Positions 52,309-61,451 of a DNA stretch of 64,000 nt are shown here, piece after piece; position 1 is the stretch's first letter, and each line of letters starts with the position of its first letter. The DNA is from Microbacterium hydrothermale. GTDB lineage: Bacteria > Actinomycetota > Actinomycetes > Actinomycetales > Microbacteriaceae. Below the pieces are notes generated by a model. It worked only from the letters and a program-made list of their open reading frames with translations, searched no databases and was not told the origin of the DNA. A program made the position numbers and the translations under genes. The stretch covers positions 155,333 through 219,332 of the forward strand of contig NZ_STGM01000006.1 in the NCBI RefSeq assembly GCF_004854025.1, given 5' to 3'.

Positions 52309-53457
52309 TTACACCCGCTCGACGAGCAGGGCCATCCCCTGTCCACCGCCGACGCACATCGTAGCCAGGCCCAGGGTTCCGTCGATGGTCTCCAGGGTCG
52401 TCAGCAGTGTCGCGACCAGTCGGGCTCCGCTCATCCCGAACGGGTGTCCCAGCGCGATCGAGCCGCCGCGGAGGTTGACCTGTCGGTCGATGTCCATGCC
52501 CGTCTCTCGGGCGGTGGCCAGGACCTGAGCGGCGAAGGCCTCGTTGAACTCGATGGCGTCGATGTCTTCGATACGCCGGCCCGTGCGTTCGAGAAGGCGC
52601 GTCACGGCTTCGATGGGTCCTACCCCCATGATCTCGGGAGCGATCCCTGACACGGCCGTGCCGATGATCCGGGCGCGGATGCCGAGACCCTCGCGGCGGG
52701 CGAGATCTTCGCTGGTCACGAGAACGGCGGCGGCGCCGTCGTTGAGAGGGCAGGAGTTTCCGGCGGTGACCGCCCCGCCGACGCGGAAGGCCGGGGGCAG
52801 GGAGGCGAGGATCTCGGCGGAGGTCGTCCGTCGCGGCCCGTCGTCGGTGTCGATGACGCGGCCGTCCGGGGTCTGGACGGGGGTGATCTCCCGTGCCGTG
52901 GTGCCGTCGTCCTGCGCGGCGATGGCCAGGCGGTGGGAGCGGAGGGCGAAAGCGTCCATGTCGGTGCGCGCGACACCGTATCGATCGGCGACGTTCTCAG
53001 CGGTCTCGCCCATCGAGATGTACATGTCAGCGATGCCGCCGGGCATGACGAGATCGGGGTGCTGATCTTCGGCGGCCGTTCCGCGCCCCGTCATGCTGAC
53101 CGATTCGACGCCGGCGGCGATGAGGGCGTCGGCCTCGCCCGCTCGCACCGCGTGCGCGGCCATGCGGATCGCCTGCAGGCTCGACGCGCAGAATCGGTTG
53201 ACGGTCGTTCCGGGCACGCTCAGGGGCAGTCCGGCGAGCGGGACGACCCGGCGTCCCATGTTCGATCCGGCTTTCCCTTGCGGGTAGGCGGTGCCCAGGA
53301 TGACGTCCTCGATGAGGTCTGGGTCGACACCCGAACGGCCCACGACTTCGCGGATGACGCCCGCGGCGAGGTCGTCGGGGCGCACATCGCGCAGCGACCC
53401 CCTGCCGGCCCGCCCGATGGGCGTCCGGGTCGAGTCGGCGATCACGGCGGTGGTCAC
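52309..53457 (-). CDS. acetyl-CoA acetyltransferase (thiolase)
   Basis: 382 residues from a GTG with GGGGGA upstream. The three thiolase active-site segments are complete: NRFCASSLQA (nucleophile Cys, near 88), SIALGHPFGMSGAR (His, near 340) and TMCVGGGQGM (second Cys, near 370). It could release acetyl-CoA from a 3-oxoacyl-CoA made from the aglycone or its side chain, together with the crotonases and the ligase. It is divergent from the crotonase at 53534 across operator site 4 and leads into the TrmB-like gene. Confidence 0.9.
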   Translation of the reverse strand: MTTAVIADSTRTPIGRAGRGSLRDVRPDDLAAGVIREVVGRSGVDPDLIEDVILGTAYPQGKAGSNMGRRVVPLAGLPLSVPGTTVNRFCASSLQAIRMAAHAVRAGEADALIAAGVESVSMTGRGTAAEDQHPDLVMPGGIADMYISMGETAENVADRYGVARTDMDAFALRSHRLAIAAQDDGTTAREITPVQTPDGRVIDTDDGPRRTTSAEILASLPPAFRVGGAVTAGNSCPLNDGAAAVLVTSEDLARREGLGIRARIIGTAVSGIAPEIMGVGPIEAVTRLLERTGRRIEDIDAIEFNEAFAAQVLATARETGMDIDRQVNLRGGSIALGHPFGMSGARLVATLLTTLETIDGTLGLATMCVGGGQGMALLVERV

Positions 53458-53490
53458 GAATCCCCCAAAGCTGTTATGGTCATCCCATTC

Positions 53491-53513
53491 TAGTACTTAC
53501 TACGGTAGTTTGC
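53491..53513. promoter_or_regulatory. divergent promoter with island operator (site 4)
   Basis: The minus strand of 53491-53508 reads CTACCGTAGTAAGTACTA, the best-conserved version of the island motif: ACTAC/GTAGT arms are followed by the palindrome AGTACT. It lies between the thiolase start (53457) and the crotonase start (53534). Confidence 0.74.
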
Positions 53514-53533
53514 TACGCGGAGGACACAGCGAC

Positions 53534-54319
53534 GTGGACAGGAATGAGACGGGACCGACCGTGACGCTCGACGTCTCCGGCGGTGTCGCCATCGTGACGC
53601 TGAACCGTCCGGGCCGTCGCAACGCCCTGGACGCGCCGATGGTGGACGCGATCGGAGCGGCCTTCGATGCCGCCGAGGCGGACGCTTCGGTGCGGGCGAT
53701 TGTCGTCGCCGGAGCCGGGGGCGCCTTCTGCGCGGGGGCCGTGCTCGACACGCTGCTGGCCTCCGCCGAGGGCGAGTTCGCCGAGGTCGCCCACGTCTAC
53801 GACGGGTTCCTCCGGGTGCTTCGCAGCCCGCTTCCCACGATCGCCGCCATCGACGGAGCCGCGGTCGGCGCAGGGCTGAACCTCGCGCTGGCCTGCGACG
53901 TCCGGATCGCCTCTCGGCGCGCGCGTTTCGACAGCCGTTTCCCCGCCCTCCGGCTCCACCCCGGCGGTGGCCACACGTGGCTGCTCGGGCGGGCCGTCGG
54001 ACGACAGCGCGCGACCCTCATGGCTCTGTTCGGTGAGACGTTGGACGCCGACGCCGCGCTCGCCGCGGGGCTGGTCGCCGAGATCCACCCCTCCGAAGAC
54101 CTCTCCGGAGCCGCCTTCCACCTCGCCGCCCGGCTCGCCGAGATGGACCGTCCGCTCGTGGAACGGATGATCGACTCTCTCCGCGCGGCTGAGCAGACGC
54201 TGTCCCACGCCGAGATGCTCGAGCTCGAGACCGAACGGCAGCGGTGGTCGACGCACCAGGAGGACTTCGTTCGACGCACGGTTGAGTTGCGGGACCGCAT
54301 TTCGCGAGGTCGCTCGTGA
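53534..54319 (+). CDS. enoyl-CoA hydratase/isomerase family protein (2)
   Basis: 261 residues from a GTG about ten bases after GGAGG. VAIVTLNRPGRRNALDAPMV and GAGGAFCAGAVLDTL are crotonase signatures. In the second oxyanion segment (AAVGAGLNLALACD) and the following strand (FPALRLHPGGG) neither of the two catalytic glutamates of enoyl-CoA hydratase is kept, so the reaction is probably not simple hydration. It is the first gene of an eleven-gene plus-strand run that leaves the window. Its GTGA overlaps the next start. Confidence 0.8.
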   Translation: MDRNETGPTVTLDVSGGVAIVTLNRPGRRNALDAPMVDAIGAAFDAAEADASVRAIVVAGAGGAFCAGAVLDTLLASAEGEFAEVAHVYDGFLRVLRSPLPTIAAIDGAAVGAGLNLALACDVRIASRRARFDSRFPALRLHPGGGHTWLLGRAVGRQRATLMALFGETLDADAALAAGLVAEIHPSEDLSGAAFHLAARLAEMDRPLVERMIDSLRAAEQTLSHAEMLELETERQRWSTHQEDFVRRTVELRDRISRGRS

Positions 54320-55383
54320 CGTCTCCCACAGACGCGACGCGTGTCGCCCTCGTCGGATTCGGCGGAAGCGCGCGCGGCATCCACACGCCTTTGATTCGTT
54401 CGGTGGACGGTCTCGAGCTGGTCGCCGCCGTGGCTCGCAGCCCACAATCCGCGGCGCGCGCGAAGGATGCCGGCATCCTGTCGGTCGACTCGATCGAGGC
54501 GTTGCGCGAGCACGGCGTCGACCTCGCGGTCATCGCGACGCCCGACGGCGCGCACCGCGAGGACGTCGAAGCCGCACTCGAGGTCGGCTATGACGTCGTC
54601 GTCGAGAAACCGCTGGCCGGGACGCTCGGGGAGGTCGAACGCCTCGTCACGATGGCCGCGGACGCCGGGCGGCACCTCATCCCCTTCCACAATCGCCGGT
54701 GGGACGGGGACTTCCTCACCGTGCGGTTGCTGCTCGCCGAGGACCGCGTGGGCGACCCGTTCCGTTTCGCGTCGCGCCTCACCCGCTGGTCGCCGACCGC
54801 GCGGGCGTGGTGGCGGGACACCCCTCGCCCCGGGCAGGTCGACGGCAAGCTCGGCGACATCGGGTCTCACCTCGTCGACCAGGCACTCGTCCTGTTTGGG
54901 CCTGTCGACGAGGTCTACGCCGAAGTGCGATCGATTCGAGGCACGGACACCGCCAACGACGACTGCTTCCTCGCTCTGCAGCATCGCGGCGGTGTCCTCA
55001 CGCACCTGCACCTCTCCGCTGTCTCGGCTGCCCGGCTGCCGCGCTTCGTGCTGCAGGGACGCCGTGCCGCCTTCACCGTCTTCGGCGACGATCCGCAGAT
55101 GGAGGCGCTGAACACCGGCCGGTCCCCGCGCGACGCCGGATGGGGCCGGAGGAACGTCGACACGCACGGCATCCTGTCCGGCGACGGAGAGGACGAGCGG
55201 ATCCCCACCCTGGCGGGGGACTGGTCCGACTTCTACCGCGGCGTCCTCGCTCTGCGGCGGGGGGATGCCGCCCCGCCCGTGGCTGTCGAGGACGCCGTCG
55301 CGGGTCTCGCCGTCCTCGAGGCGGCTCAGCGCAGCGCGGAAGACCGATGCGTCATCCGCATCGCAGCGGACGAACAACACTGA
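54316..55383 (+). CDS. Gfo/Idh/MocA-family oxidoreductase (1)
   Basis: 355 residues. The Rossmann segment VALVGFGGSARGIHTPLIRS and the EKPLAGTLGEVERLV motif (near 97) with the catalytic Lys are typical. GDIGSHLVDQALVLFG carries the GxxxDxxxH-like active-site segment. These NAD(P)-dependent enzymes oxidise or reduce a sugar hydroxyl, often at C3. Here it may act on the keto sugar set free from the aglycone, or reduce surplus 3-keto sugar. Coupled to the crotonase upstream; the hydantoinase-like gene starts 17 bases later. Confidence 0.85.
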   Translation: MTSPTDATRVALVGFGGSARGIHTPLIRSVDGLELVAAVARSPQSAARAKDAGILSVDSIEALREHGVDLAVIATPDGAHREDVEAALEVGYDVVVEKPLAGTLGEVERLVTMAADAGRHLIPFHNRRWDGDFLTVRLLLAEDRVGDPFRFASRLTRWSPTARAWWRDTPRPGQVDGKLGDIGSHLVDQALVLFGPVDEVYAEVRSIRGTDTANDDCFLALQHRGGVLTHLHLSAVSAARLPRFVLQGRRAAFTVFGDDPQMEALNTGRSPRDAGWGRRNVDTHGILSGDGEDERIPTLAGDWSDFYRGVLALRRGDAAPPVAVEDAVAGLAVLEAAQRSAEDRCVIRIAADEQH

Positions 55384-55400
55384 CGAGAGGAACGACGCAC

Positions 55401-57437
55401 ATGGGACTTCGCGCGGCCGCCGACATCGGCGGAACCTTCACGGACGTGGTCACGGTGGACGAGGGCGGGACGGTCGCCGTCGGCAAGGCGCTGAGCACTC
55501 CGGGAGATCTCCTCCGCGGCATCCTGAACGGCCTGGCCGACGCCGGCGGTGCGCCGAACGATGTCGAACTCCTGCTGCACGGCAGCACGGTGGTCATCAA
55601 CGCCCTCATCGAGCGGCGCGGTTCTCGTGCGGCTCTGGTCACCACCGAGGGCTTCCGCGATGTGTACGAGATCGGGAGGGTCAACCGGCCGGATGCCTTC
55701 AACCTCGCCTTCCGTCGTCCCCGCCCCCTGATCGAGCGGGATCACGTCTACGAGGTTCCTGAGCGGCTCCGCGCGGACGGGAGCGTCGTCACACCCTTGG
55801 ACGAGGAGGCGGTGCGAGCGCTCGCCGGCGTCCTGCGCGATCGCGGCTACGAAGCGGTCGGTGTCGTCCTGCTGCACTCCTACCGCGACCCGTCCCACGA
55901 GATCCGCGTCGGAGAGATCCTCCGCGAGGAACTGCCGGGGGTGTTCATCACCCTGTCCCACGAGCTCAGCCGTGAGTACCGCGAATACGAGCGCACATCG
56001 ACGGTGGCCGCGAATGCCTTCGTCGGTCCCATCGTGGCGGAGTACCTCGACGATCTCGCCGAGAGCTTCTCGGGCGAGCGCGCCTCGATCGGCATCATGC
56101 AATCCAACGGCGGGCTCGCCGGGCTCGACCGGGTGCGCCGGCAGAGTATCCAGATGGTGGAGTCCGGGCCCGCCGGAGGCGTCGTCGGGACGATCCAGAT
56201 GTGCGAGCGTCTGAGCCTGCGCGACGCCATCGCCTTCGACATGGGCGGTACGACGGCCAAGGCCTCCGTCATCCGCGATCTGTCGTTCCCCCTCGCCGCG
56301 GAATACTACGTCGGGGGGTACGCGGAGGGGCTCGCGTTGCGCGTACCCTGCCTCGACATCGTCGAAGTGGGGACGGGCGGCGGCAGCATCGCCGCGGTCG
56401 ATGCCGGGGGCGAGATCCGCGTGGGCCCGCGCAGCGCCGGGAGCGAGCCCGGTCCCGCCTGCTACGGCCGGGGCGGGACGGATGCCACGGTGACCGATGC
56501 CTGCGTCATGCTCGGCATCCTCGATGGAAGCAGCGTGCTCTCCGGTGGGCTGCAGCTCGACGGGGACGCCGCCCGACGTGCCGTTGGTGCCGTCGCCGCC
56601 GACCTCGGCATGGATCCGATCGACCTGGCGGCCGGGATTGTCGCGATCGCCGCGGCGTCGATGGCCAACGCGGTGCGCGCGGTAACCACCGAGCGGGGAC
56701 TCAACCCGCAGGACTTCGCGATGTTCGCGTACGGCGGGAATGGGCCGGTGCACGCCACCCTCGTCGCTCGAGAGCTGGGCGTGCGCCAGGTCGTCATCCC
56801 CACGATGCCCTCGGTGTTCTCGGCGGTGGGGATGCTGCTCGCGGACCTCCGCAACGACGTCGTGCAGACCGAGCTTCTGAGGGTGAATGACCTTCCGTCC
56901 GGATATCTCGCGGAGAGACTCGAACAGCTCGGGCGCGAGTGCGCGGCGGCCCTGGAAGCGGTCGACGAGGCACCTCGCCATCTGTATGGACTGGACATGC
57001 GCTACGTCGGACAGGAGCACGTTCTCACCCTCGAGGTCGAGCCGGACATCGATCGCGAGGCTCTCACGGCGCGCTTCCACACCGAGCATCGGAGCCGGTT
57101 CGGGCATTCGGCAGTGGGGGAACCGGTGGAGATCGTGGGGCTGCGCGCGTCCGCCCTCCAGCCTTCCCCGGCCTTCACCGCCGAGACGTTGGAACCCGGC
57201 GCCGCCGGCGCACCGGCACCCGAGGCCGTCCGCGGCAGCCGCGGTGTCCGGCTCGCGGCACAGGGGGAGCCGACGGAGTGCACCGTCTACGACCGCACCC
57301 GCCTTCGCGCAGGCGATGTCGTGACCGGTCCGGCCGTCATCGAGGAGACCACCACCACCACCCTGCTGCGTGAGGGGGACCGCCTCGTCGTCGACGCGAC
57401 CGGGTGCCTGCTCATCGAGATCGGAGGACGAGCATGA
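55401..57437 (+). CDS. hydantoinase/oxoprolinase family protein, A subunit
   Basis: 678 residues. RAAADIGGTFTDVVTVDEGG is the N-terminal ATP-binding segment of the HyuA / acetone carboxylase beta family, and FDMGGTTAKASVI (near residue 280) is the second one. VESGPAGGVVG and YGGNGPVHATLVARELG are further family marks. Such subunits phosphorylate a carbonyl or amide substrate so that the B subunit can open or carboxylate it. It is coupled by ATGA to the B subunit. Its role beside C-deglycosidases has not, to my knowledge, been described. Confidence 0.85.
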   Translation: MGLRAAADIGGTFTDVVTVDEGGTVAVGKALSTPGDLLRGILNGLADAGGAPNDVELLLHGSTVVINALIERRGSRAALVTTEGFRDVYEIGRVNRPDAFNLAFRRPRPLIERDHVYEVPERLRADGSVVTPLDEEAVRALAGVLRDRGYEAVGVVLLHSYRDPSHEIRVGEILREELPGVFITLSHELSREYREYERTSTVAANAFVGPIVAEYLDDLAESFSGERASIGIMQSNGGLAGLDRVRRQSIQMVESGPAGGVVGTIQMCERLSLRDAIAFDMGGTTAKASVIRDLSFPLAAEYYVGGYAEGLALRVPCLDIVEVGTGGGSIAAVDAGGEIRVGPRSAGSEPGPACYGRGGTDATVTDACVMLGILDGSSVLSGGLQLDGDAARRAVGAVAADLGMDPIDLAAGIVAIAAASMANAVRAVTTERGLNPQDFAMFAYGGNGPVHATLVARELGVRQVVIPTMPSVFSAVGMLLADLRNDVVQTELLRVNDLPSGYLAERLEQLGRECAAALEAVDEAPRHLYGLDMRYVGQEHVLTLEVEPDIDREALTARFHTEHRSRFGHSAVGEPVEIVGLRASALQPSPAFTAETLEPGAAGAPAPEAVRGSRGVRLAAQGEPTECTVYDRTRLRAGDVVTGPAVIEETTTTTLLREGDRLVVDATGCLLIEIGGRA

Positions 57438-59179
57438 CCACGGGGCCCGATCCCATCACGGCGGAGATCATCCGCGGCAATCTCGTCGGCATCACCGACG
57501 AGATGAAGACGAACCTCATGCGCACCGCGTACAACCAGATCATCTACGAAGCGCAGGACTTCACGGTCGGACTCTTCGACGCGCACGGCGAGACAGTCTC
57601 CATCGGTCTCGGCCTGCCGATGTTCGTCGGGGGGCTGTCCGAGGCGGTGAAGGCGATCATCGCCCACTACGCCGACGAGGGCATCGGCGCCGAGGACGTC
57701 GTGATGACCAACGCTCCCGAGCTCACCGGCAGCCACCTCAACCACATCGTCGTGGTCGCTCCCGTGTACGCGAGCGAACGGATCATCGGCTTCTCCGCGT
57801 CGATGGCGCACTGGGCGGACGTCGGCGGAGTGCTGGGGGGCACAACGCACGACATCTACTCGGAAGGCATCCAGATCCCCATCGTCAAGCTCGTCCGCGA
57901 CGGTGTCGAGAACGCCGAGCTGCTGAGCATCGTCCGGACCAACGTGCGCTTCGCCGATCTCGCGCTGGGCGATCTGCGCGCGCAGATCGCCGCCGTCCGA
58001 ACGGGGCAGAACCGCCTGGCCGGCCTGGGGGCGCGGTACGGAGCCGACGTGCTGGAGGCGGCCTTTTCGGGGATGTTCGACTCGAGCGAGCGCCGTGCGC
58101 GAGCGGCAGTGGCCGCCATCCCGGACGGCGAGTACTGGGCCGAGACCGAGATGGACGACGACGGCGTGCGCCGTGGGGAACGCGTGCGCGTGCGCGTCGG
58201 TGTCATCGTCTCGGGCGAGACCTTCACCGTCGACCTCTCGCAGATGAGTCCCCAGGTCGCGGGCTTCTACAACTCCGGAGAGACCGCGGGCCGCTCGGCC
58301 GTGCAGGTCGCCTTCAAGGCCCTGACCTCGCCCACGGAGTGGCCGGTCAACGCCGGGTCGTTCCGGCCGGCCGAGGTGATCCTGCCCCCCGGCACCGTCG
58401 TCAGCGCCGAGACCCCGGCCGCGATGCGGTGGTGGATGACGTATCCGATGAGCGTGGTCGACTGCATCTTCCGCGCGCTCGCCTCCGCGATCCCGGACGA
58501 CGCGATCGCCGGTCACCACGCCGACATCGGCGTCGCCAACGTCGTGGGCAACGACCCCGAGTCCGGTCGCCTGTTCGTCTTCGTCCACGCCGCGCAGGGC
58601 GGCGGATGGGGCGCTCGTCGTCACGCCGACGGTGAGAACGCCACGATCTGCATCAACGACGGCGACACCCACAACACCCCCATCGAGGCCAATGAGGTGC
58701 GCCACGCAGCCCTCCTCGCGCGCAGCTACTCGCTGCGGACCGACTCGGGCGGAGCGGGGCGGATGCGCGGAGGTCTGGGCACGCGATTCGAGTGGACGGT
58801 GAGCGCCCCGGCCCGCTTCAACAGCTTCGTCGAGCGGACGGTCGTGCCCGCGTGGGGACTGGACGGCGGGGAGGCGGCCGCGCCGAACGGCGTCGCCCTT
58901 CGCGATGCGACGGGGCGAATCGACCGGCTCGCCTCGGGCAAGGCCGACCTCGTGCCGATCGCCGCCGGAGGGGGATTCGTCGTCGAGACCGGCGGGGGAG
59001 GCGGGTTCGGCGATCCCGCGGAGAGAGACCCCGAGAGCGTCCGTCATGACGTCGCGCGAGGGTACGTGTCGCTCGAGGCCGCGCGCGAGACGTATCGCGT
59101 CGAGCTCGTCCCGGGGCCCCGCGGTCTCGAAGTCGACCACACCGCGACCGCGCGGCTGCGGACGGGGGTGCCCGCATGA
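57434..59179 (+). CDS. hydantoinase/oxoprolinase family protein, B subunit
   Basis: 581 residues of the HyuB / acetone carboxylase alpha family. ITAEIIRGNLVGITDEMKTN, YEAQDFTVGLFDAHGE, TNAPELTGSHLNHIVVVAPV and the Gly-rich end GGGFVVETGGGGGFGDPAER are diagnostic. MAHWADVGGVLGGTT contains the conserved His and Asp residues of the metal site. The pair could hydrolyse a lactam-like or enol ring, or carboxylate a ketone from the aglycone or sugar. No acetone carboxylase gamma gene is present, which favours a hydrolase. Confidence 0.85.
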   Translation: MTTGPDPITAEIIRGNLVGITDEMKTNLMRTAYNQIIYEAQDFTVGLFDAHGETVSIGLGLPMFVGGLSEAVKAIIAHYADEGIGAEDVVMTNAPELTGSHLNHIVVVAPVYASERIIGFSASMAHWADVGGVLGGTTHDIYSEGIQIPIVKLVRDGVENAELLSIVRTNVRFADLALGDLRAQIAAVRTGQNRLAGLGARYGADVLEAAFSGMFDSSERRARAAVAAIPDGEYWAETEMDDDGVRRGERVRVRVGVIVSGETFTVDLSQMSPQVAGFYNSGETAGRSAVQVAFKALTSPTEWPVNAGSFRPAEVILPPGTVVSAETPAAMRWWMTYPMSVVDCIFRALASAIPDDAIAGHHADIGVANVVGNDPESGRLFVFVHAAQGGGWGARRHADGENATICINDGDTHNTPIEANEVRHAALLARSYSLRTDSGGAGRMRGGLGTRFEWTVSAPARFNSFVERTVVPAWGLDGGEAAAPNGVALRDATGRIDRLASGKADLVPIAAGGGFVVETGGGGGFGDPAERDPESVRHDVARGYVSLEAARETYRVELVPGPRGLEVDHTATARLRTGVPA

Positions 59180-60072
59180 TCCGCGTACGCCATCAGGCGG
59201 TGGACGGGGTCCCGACCGTCGTGGTCGAGCGGGACGGCCGGACGTGGGATGCCGAGACTCTTCTCGGGCACGCCGTCGACATCGGCGAGGTCATCGTCGA
59301 CATGCCGGGTTTCGTCAGCGCGATCGAGGCCGCGCTCGCGGAGGGGCGCGCGCAACCGGTCGGTCGTGAGGGCGATCCGTTCCTGGTCCCCACCGTCTTC
59401 CGCCCGAGCGTGTTCTGCGCGGGTGCCAACTTCTCCGACCACGTGCGCGAGATGGGGGAGAAGCCGATCACCCGCGCGTTCCACTTCGTCTCCCCGCCCA
59501 CCGTCCTCAGCCCCCACGGGGCGGCCATTCCCCGCCCCGAGGGCGCGGAACGCCTGGACTGGGAGGTCGAGCTCGTCGCCGTCATCGGCCGGGTGACGTC
59601 GCGCGTCGACGAGGCGGACGCTCTCGCGTCGGTCGCCGCGTTCACGGTCGGAAACGACGTGTCGGTCCGGGGCGATCCGATGCACCCGATCTTCGGTATG
59701 GACTGGGGCGCCGGAAAGAACGCCGACGGGCTCACCGCCGTCGGTCCTGCTCTCGTCCCCGCCGCCGATGTGGCGGACCCCCAGAACCTGCCCATGCGGC
59801 TGACGGTGGACGGTGACATCCGGCAGGACTCGTCCTCCGCGCAGATGCTCGTCACCGTCGCGCAGCAGATCGCCGCCATCTCACGCCGAACCACCCTCCA
59901 CCCGGGTGACCTCGTCCTCACCGGCACCCCCGCGGGAACGGCGCGCGCACACGCGAACGCCTACCTGCGCGACGGGCAGACGATGTCGGCCGAGATCGAC
60001 GGCGTCGGCGTGCTCGTCAATCGCGTCGAAGGGACCCCCGCTTCGCGCCACTCAGAAGGAGACCAGATATGA
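59176..60072 (+). CDS. fumarylacetoacetate hydrolase family protein
   Basis: 298 residues. CAGANFSDHVREMG marks the start of the catalytic domain; the metal ligands are the two Glu of DWEVELVAVIG and the Asp of TVGNDVSVRG, followed by GKNADGLTAVGPALVP and VLTGTPAGTA. The family cuts C-C bonds in ring-fission products or decarboxylates and hydrates keto acids. It is coupled to the HyuB-like gene and to the CarB-like gene that follows, and it probably acts on a ring-opened aglycone or a keto acid from the sugar. Confidence 0.87.
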   Translation: MIRVRHQAVDGVPTVVVERDGRTWDAETLLGHAVDIGEVIVDMPGFVSAIEAALAEGRAQPVGREGDPFLVPTVFRPSVFCAGANFSDHVREMGEKPITRAFHFVSPPTVLSPHGAAIPRPEGAERLDWEVELVAVIGRVTSRVDEADALASVAAFTVGNDVSVRGDPMHPIFGMDWGAGKNADGLTAVGPALVPAADVADPQNLPMRLTVDGDIRQDSSSAQMLVTVAQQIAAISRRTTLHPGDLVLTGTPAGTARAHANAYLRDGQTMSAEIDGVGVLVNRVEGTPASRHSEGDQI

Positions 60073-61052
60073 ACGCCGCAGCGATCAAGCGCGGGGTGAG
60101 CCTGTACTCGTTCCAGGAGGAGTACTTCCTGCGGACGATGTCCCTGGAGGACTGCATCGCCGCCTCGGTGGCGATGGGTGCACGGGGGATCGAGACGATC
60201 GCCGAACAGATGATGCCGGGGTTCCCCGACCTGTCCGAGGACTTCTACCGGCAGTGGGACGGATGGGTGGAGGCGTACGGTTTCGTCCCGACCGCGCACG
60301 ACATGTTCGCCGAGCTCAAGCTCTACCCCGACCGCGAGCGTCCCACCGACGAACTCATCGCCGACCTCCGACGCGACATCGACCACACGGCCCGGATCGG
60401 GGCGACGGTCATTCGCATCCTCGCGGCGACGCCGCCCGAGGTGGTCGAGGGGGCCGCGCCGTACGCTGCCGACCGTGGCATCCGCCTCCTCACCGAGCTG
60501 CACGCTCCGCGTCGCTTCGACAGCGACTGGTTCCGCGGTCACCTCGAGGTGGCTGAGCGTGTCGGGCCCGAGGTCGTGGGCCTTCTTCCCGATCTCGGCA
60601 TCTTCGTCCGGCGCCTGCCGCGGGTGGTGTGGGAGCGCGCGTTGCGCGACGGCGCCGACCCCGACTTCGTCCACCGCGTGGTCGAGGTCTACGACGGGGG
60701 CGAGGACACCGAGATCCTGCTCGAGGACGCGGACCGTCTCAACGTCGGTCCGGTCGAGCGCGACCTCGCGGTGAGCGCGACCCGCTACATCTTCGAGGAT
60801 CCGCGTCTCCTCCTGGACTACATGCCCTACATCCACCACGTCCACGCGAAGTTCTACGAGATGACCGATGAGGGCGAGGAGTACAGCATCCCGTACGACG
60901 AGATCATCGCCGTCCTTCGCGAGGGCGGATTCCGCGGGTACCTCTCGAGCGAATACGAGGGCAACCGCCACATCCAGGATGCGTTCCCCGTCGACAGCAT
61001 CGACCAGGTCCGCCGCCACCAGCAGATGCTCGCCCGTCTGATCGGCGAGTGA
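60069..61052 (+). CDS. CarB-like C-glycoside deglycosidase alpha subunit (copy 2)
   Basis: 327 residues, paralogous to 37491 along the full length (RGVSLYSFQEEYFLRTMSLE; HHVHAKFYEMTDEGEEYSIP; LSSEYEGNRHIQDAFPVDSI). The metal ligands are in LLTELHAPRRFD, GLLPDLGIF, HVHAKFYEM and SSEYEGNR. Sequence differences concentrate in the first 120 residues and around 200-240, which suggests a different aglycone preference. It starts inside the stop of the FAH-family gene and its beta subunit follows after 12 bases. Confidence 0.82.
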   Translation: MNAAAIKRGVSLYSFQEEYFLRTMSLEDCIAASVAMGARGIETIAEQMMPGFPDLSEDFYRQWDGWVEAYGFVPTAHDMFAELKLYPDRERPTDELIADLRRDIDHTARIGATVIRILAATPPEVVEGAAPYAADRGIRLLTELHAPRRFDSDWFRGHLEVAERVGPEVVGLLPDLGIFVRRLPRVVWERALRDGADPDFVHRVVEVYDGGEDTEILLEDADRLNVGPVERDLAVSATRYIFEDPRLLLDYMPYIHHVHAKFYEMTDEGEEYSIPYDEIIAVLREGGFRGYLSSEYEGNRHIQDAFPVDSIDQVRRHQQMLARLIGE

Positions 61053-61064
61053 GGAAGGAACCTC

Positions 61065-61451
61065 ATGTTCGATCCGTACATCATCGTCCCCGACTCGCTG
61101 CGCAACACCGACCACGAGGGCGTCGACGCCTTCGCGTTCGACGCGCGGTGCGGCTACTACCGGCGACTGATCCTCTCGATGGTCGAAGACCTTCGCGTGA
61201 GCGTCGACGGCGAACCGCAGCCGCGCGAGAACATCCGGCTGACCGTCGCCGGTGAGACGTTCACGATGGACGCCCTCGCCGGGGAGTTCCGTCTCGCATG
61301 GGAGTTCGGGGAGCCGGCGACCGTCACGGTTCTCGGGCGTCGTCTGTCGCCCGGGACGCACGAGCTCGGACTGTCCGAGACCCTGCGCATCTCCTACCTG
61401 CCGACCCCGCACGTCCCCGCGACGGTGCGGAGCATGGAGGTGGCGGCATGA
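61065..61451 (+). CDS. CarC-like C-glycoside deglycosidase beta subunit (DUF6379, copy 2)
   Basis: 128 residues, the same length as copy 1 at 38501. DARCGYYRRLILSMVEDLRV, VDGEPQPRENIRLTVAG and LSPGTHELGLSETLRISYLP align with it. It is GGAAGG-preceded and belongs with the alpha subunit at 60069. The stop overlaps the start of a second, different small subunit gene. Confidence 0.8.
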   Translation: MFDPYIIVPDSLRNTDHEGVDAFAFDARCGYYRRLILSMVEDLRVSVDGEPQPRENIRLTVAGETFTMDALAGEFRLAWEFGEPATVTVLGRRLSPGTHELGLSETLRISYLPTPHVPATVRSMEVAA

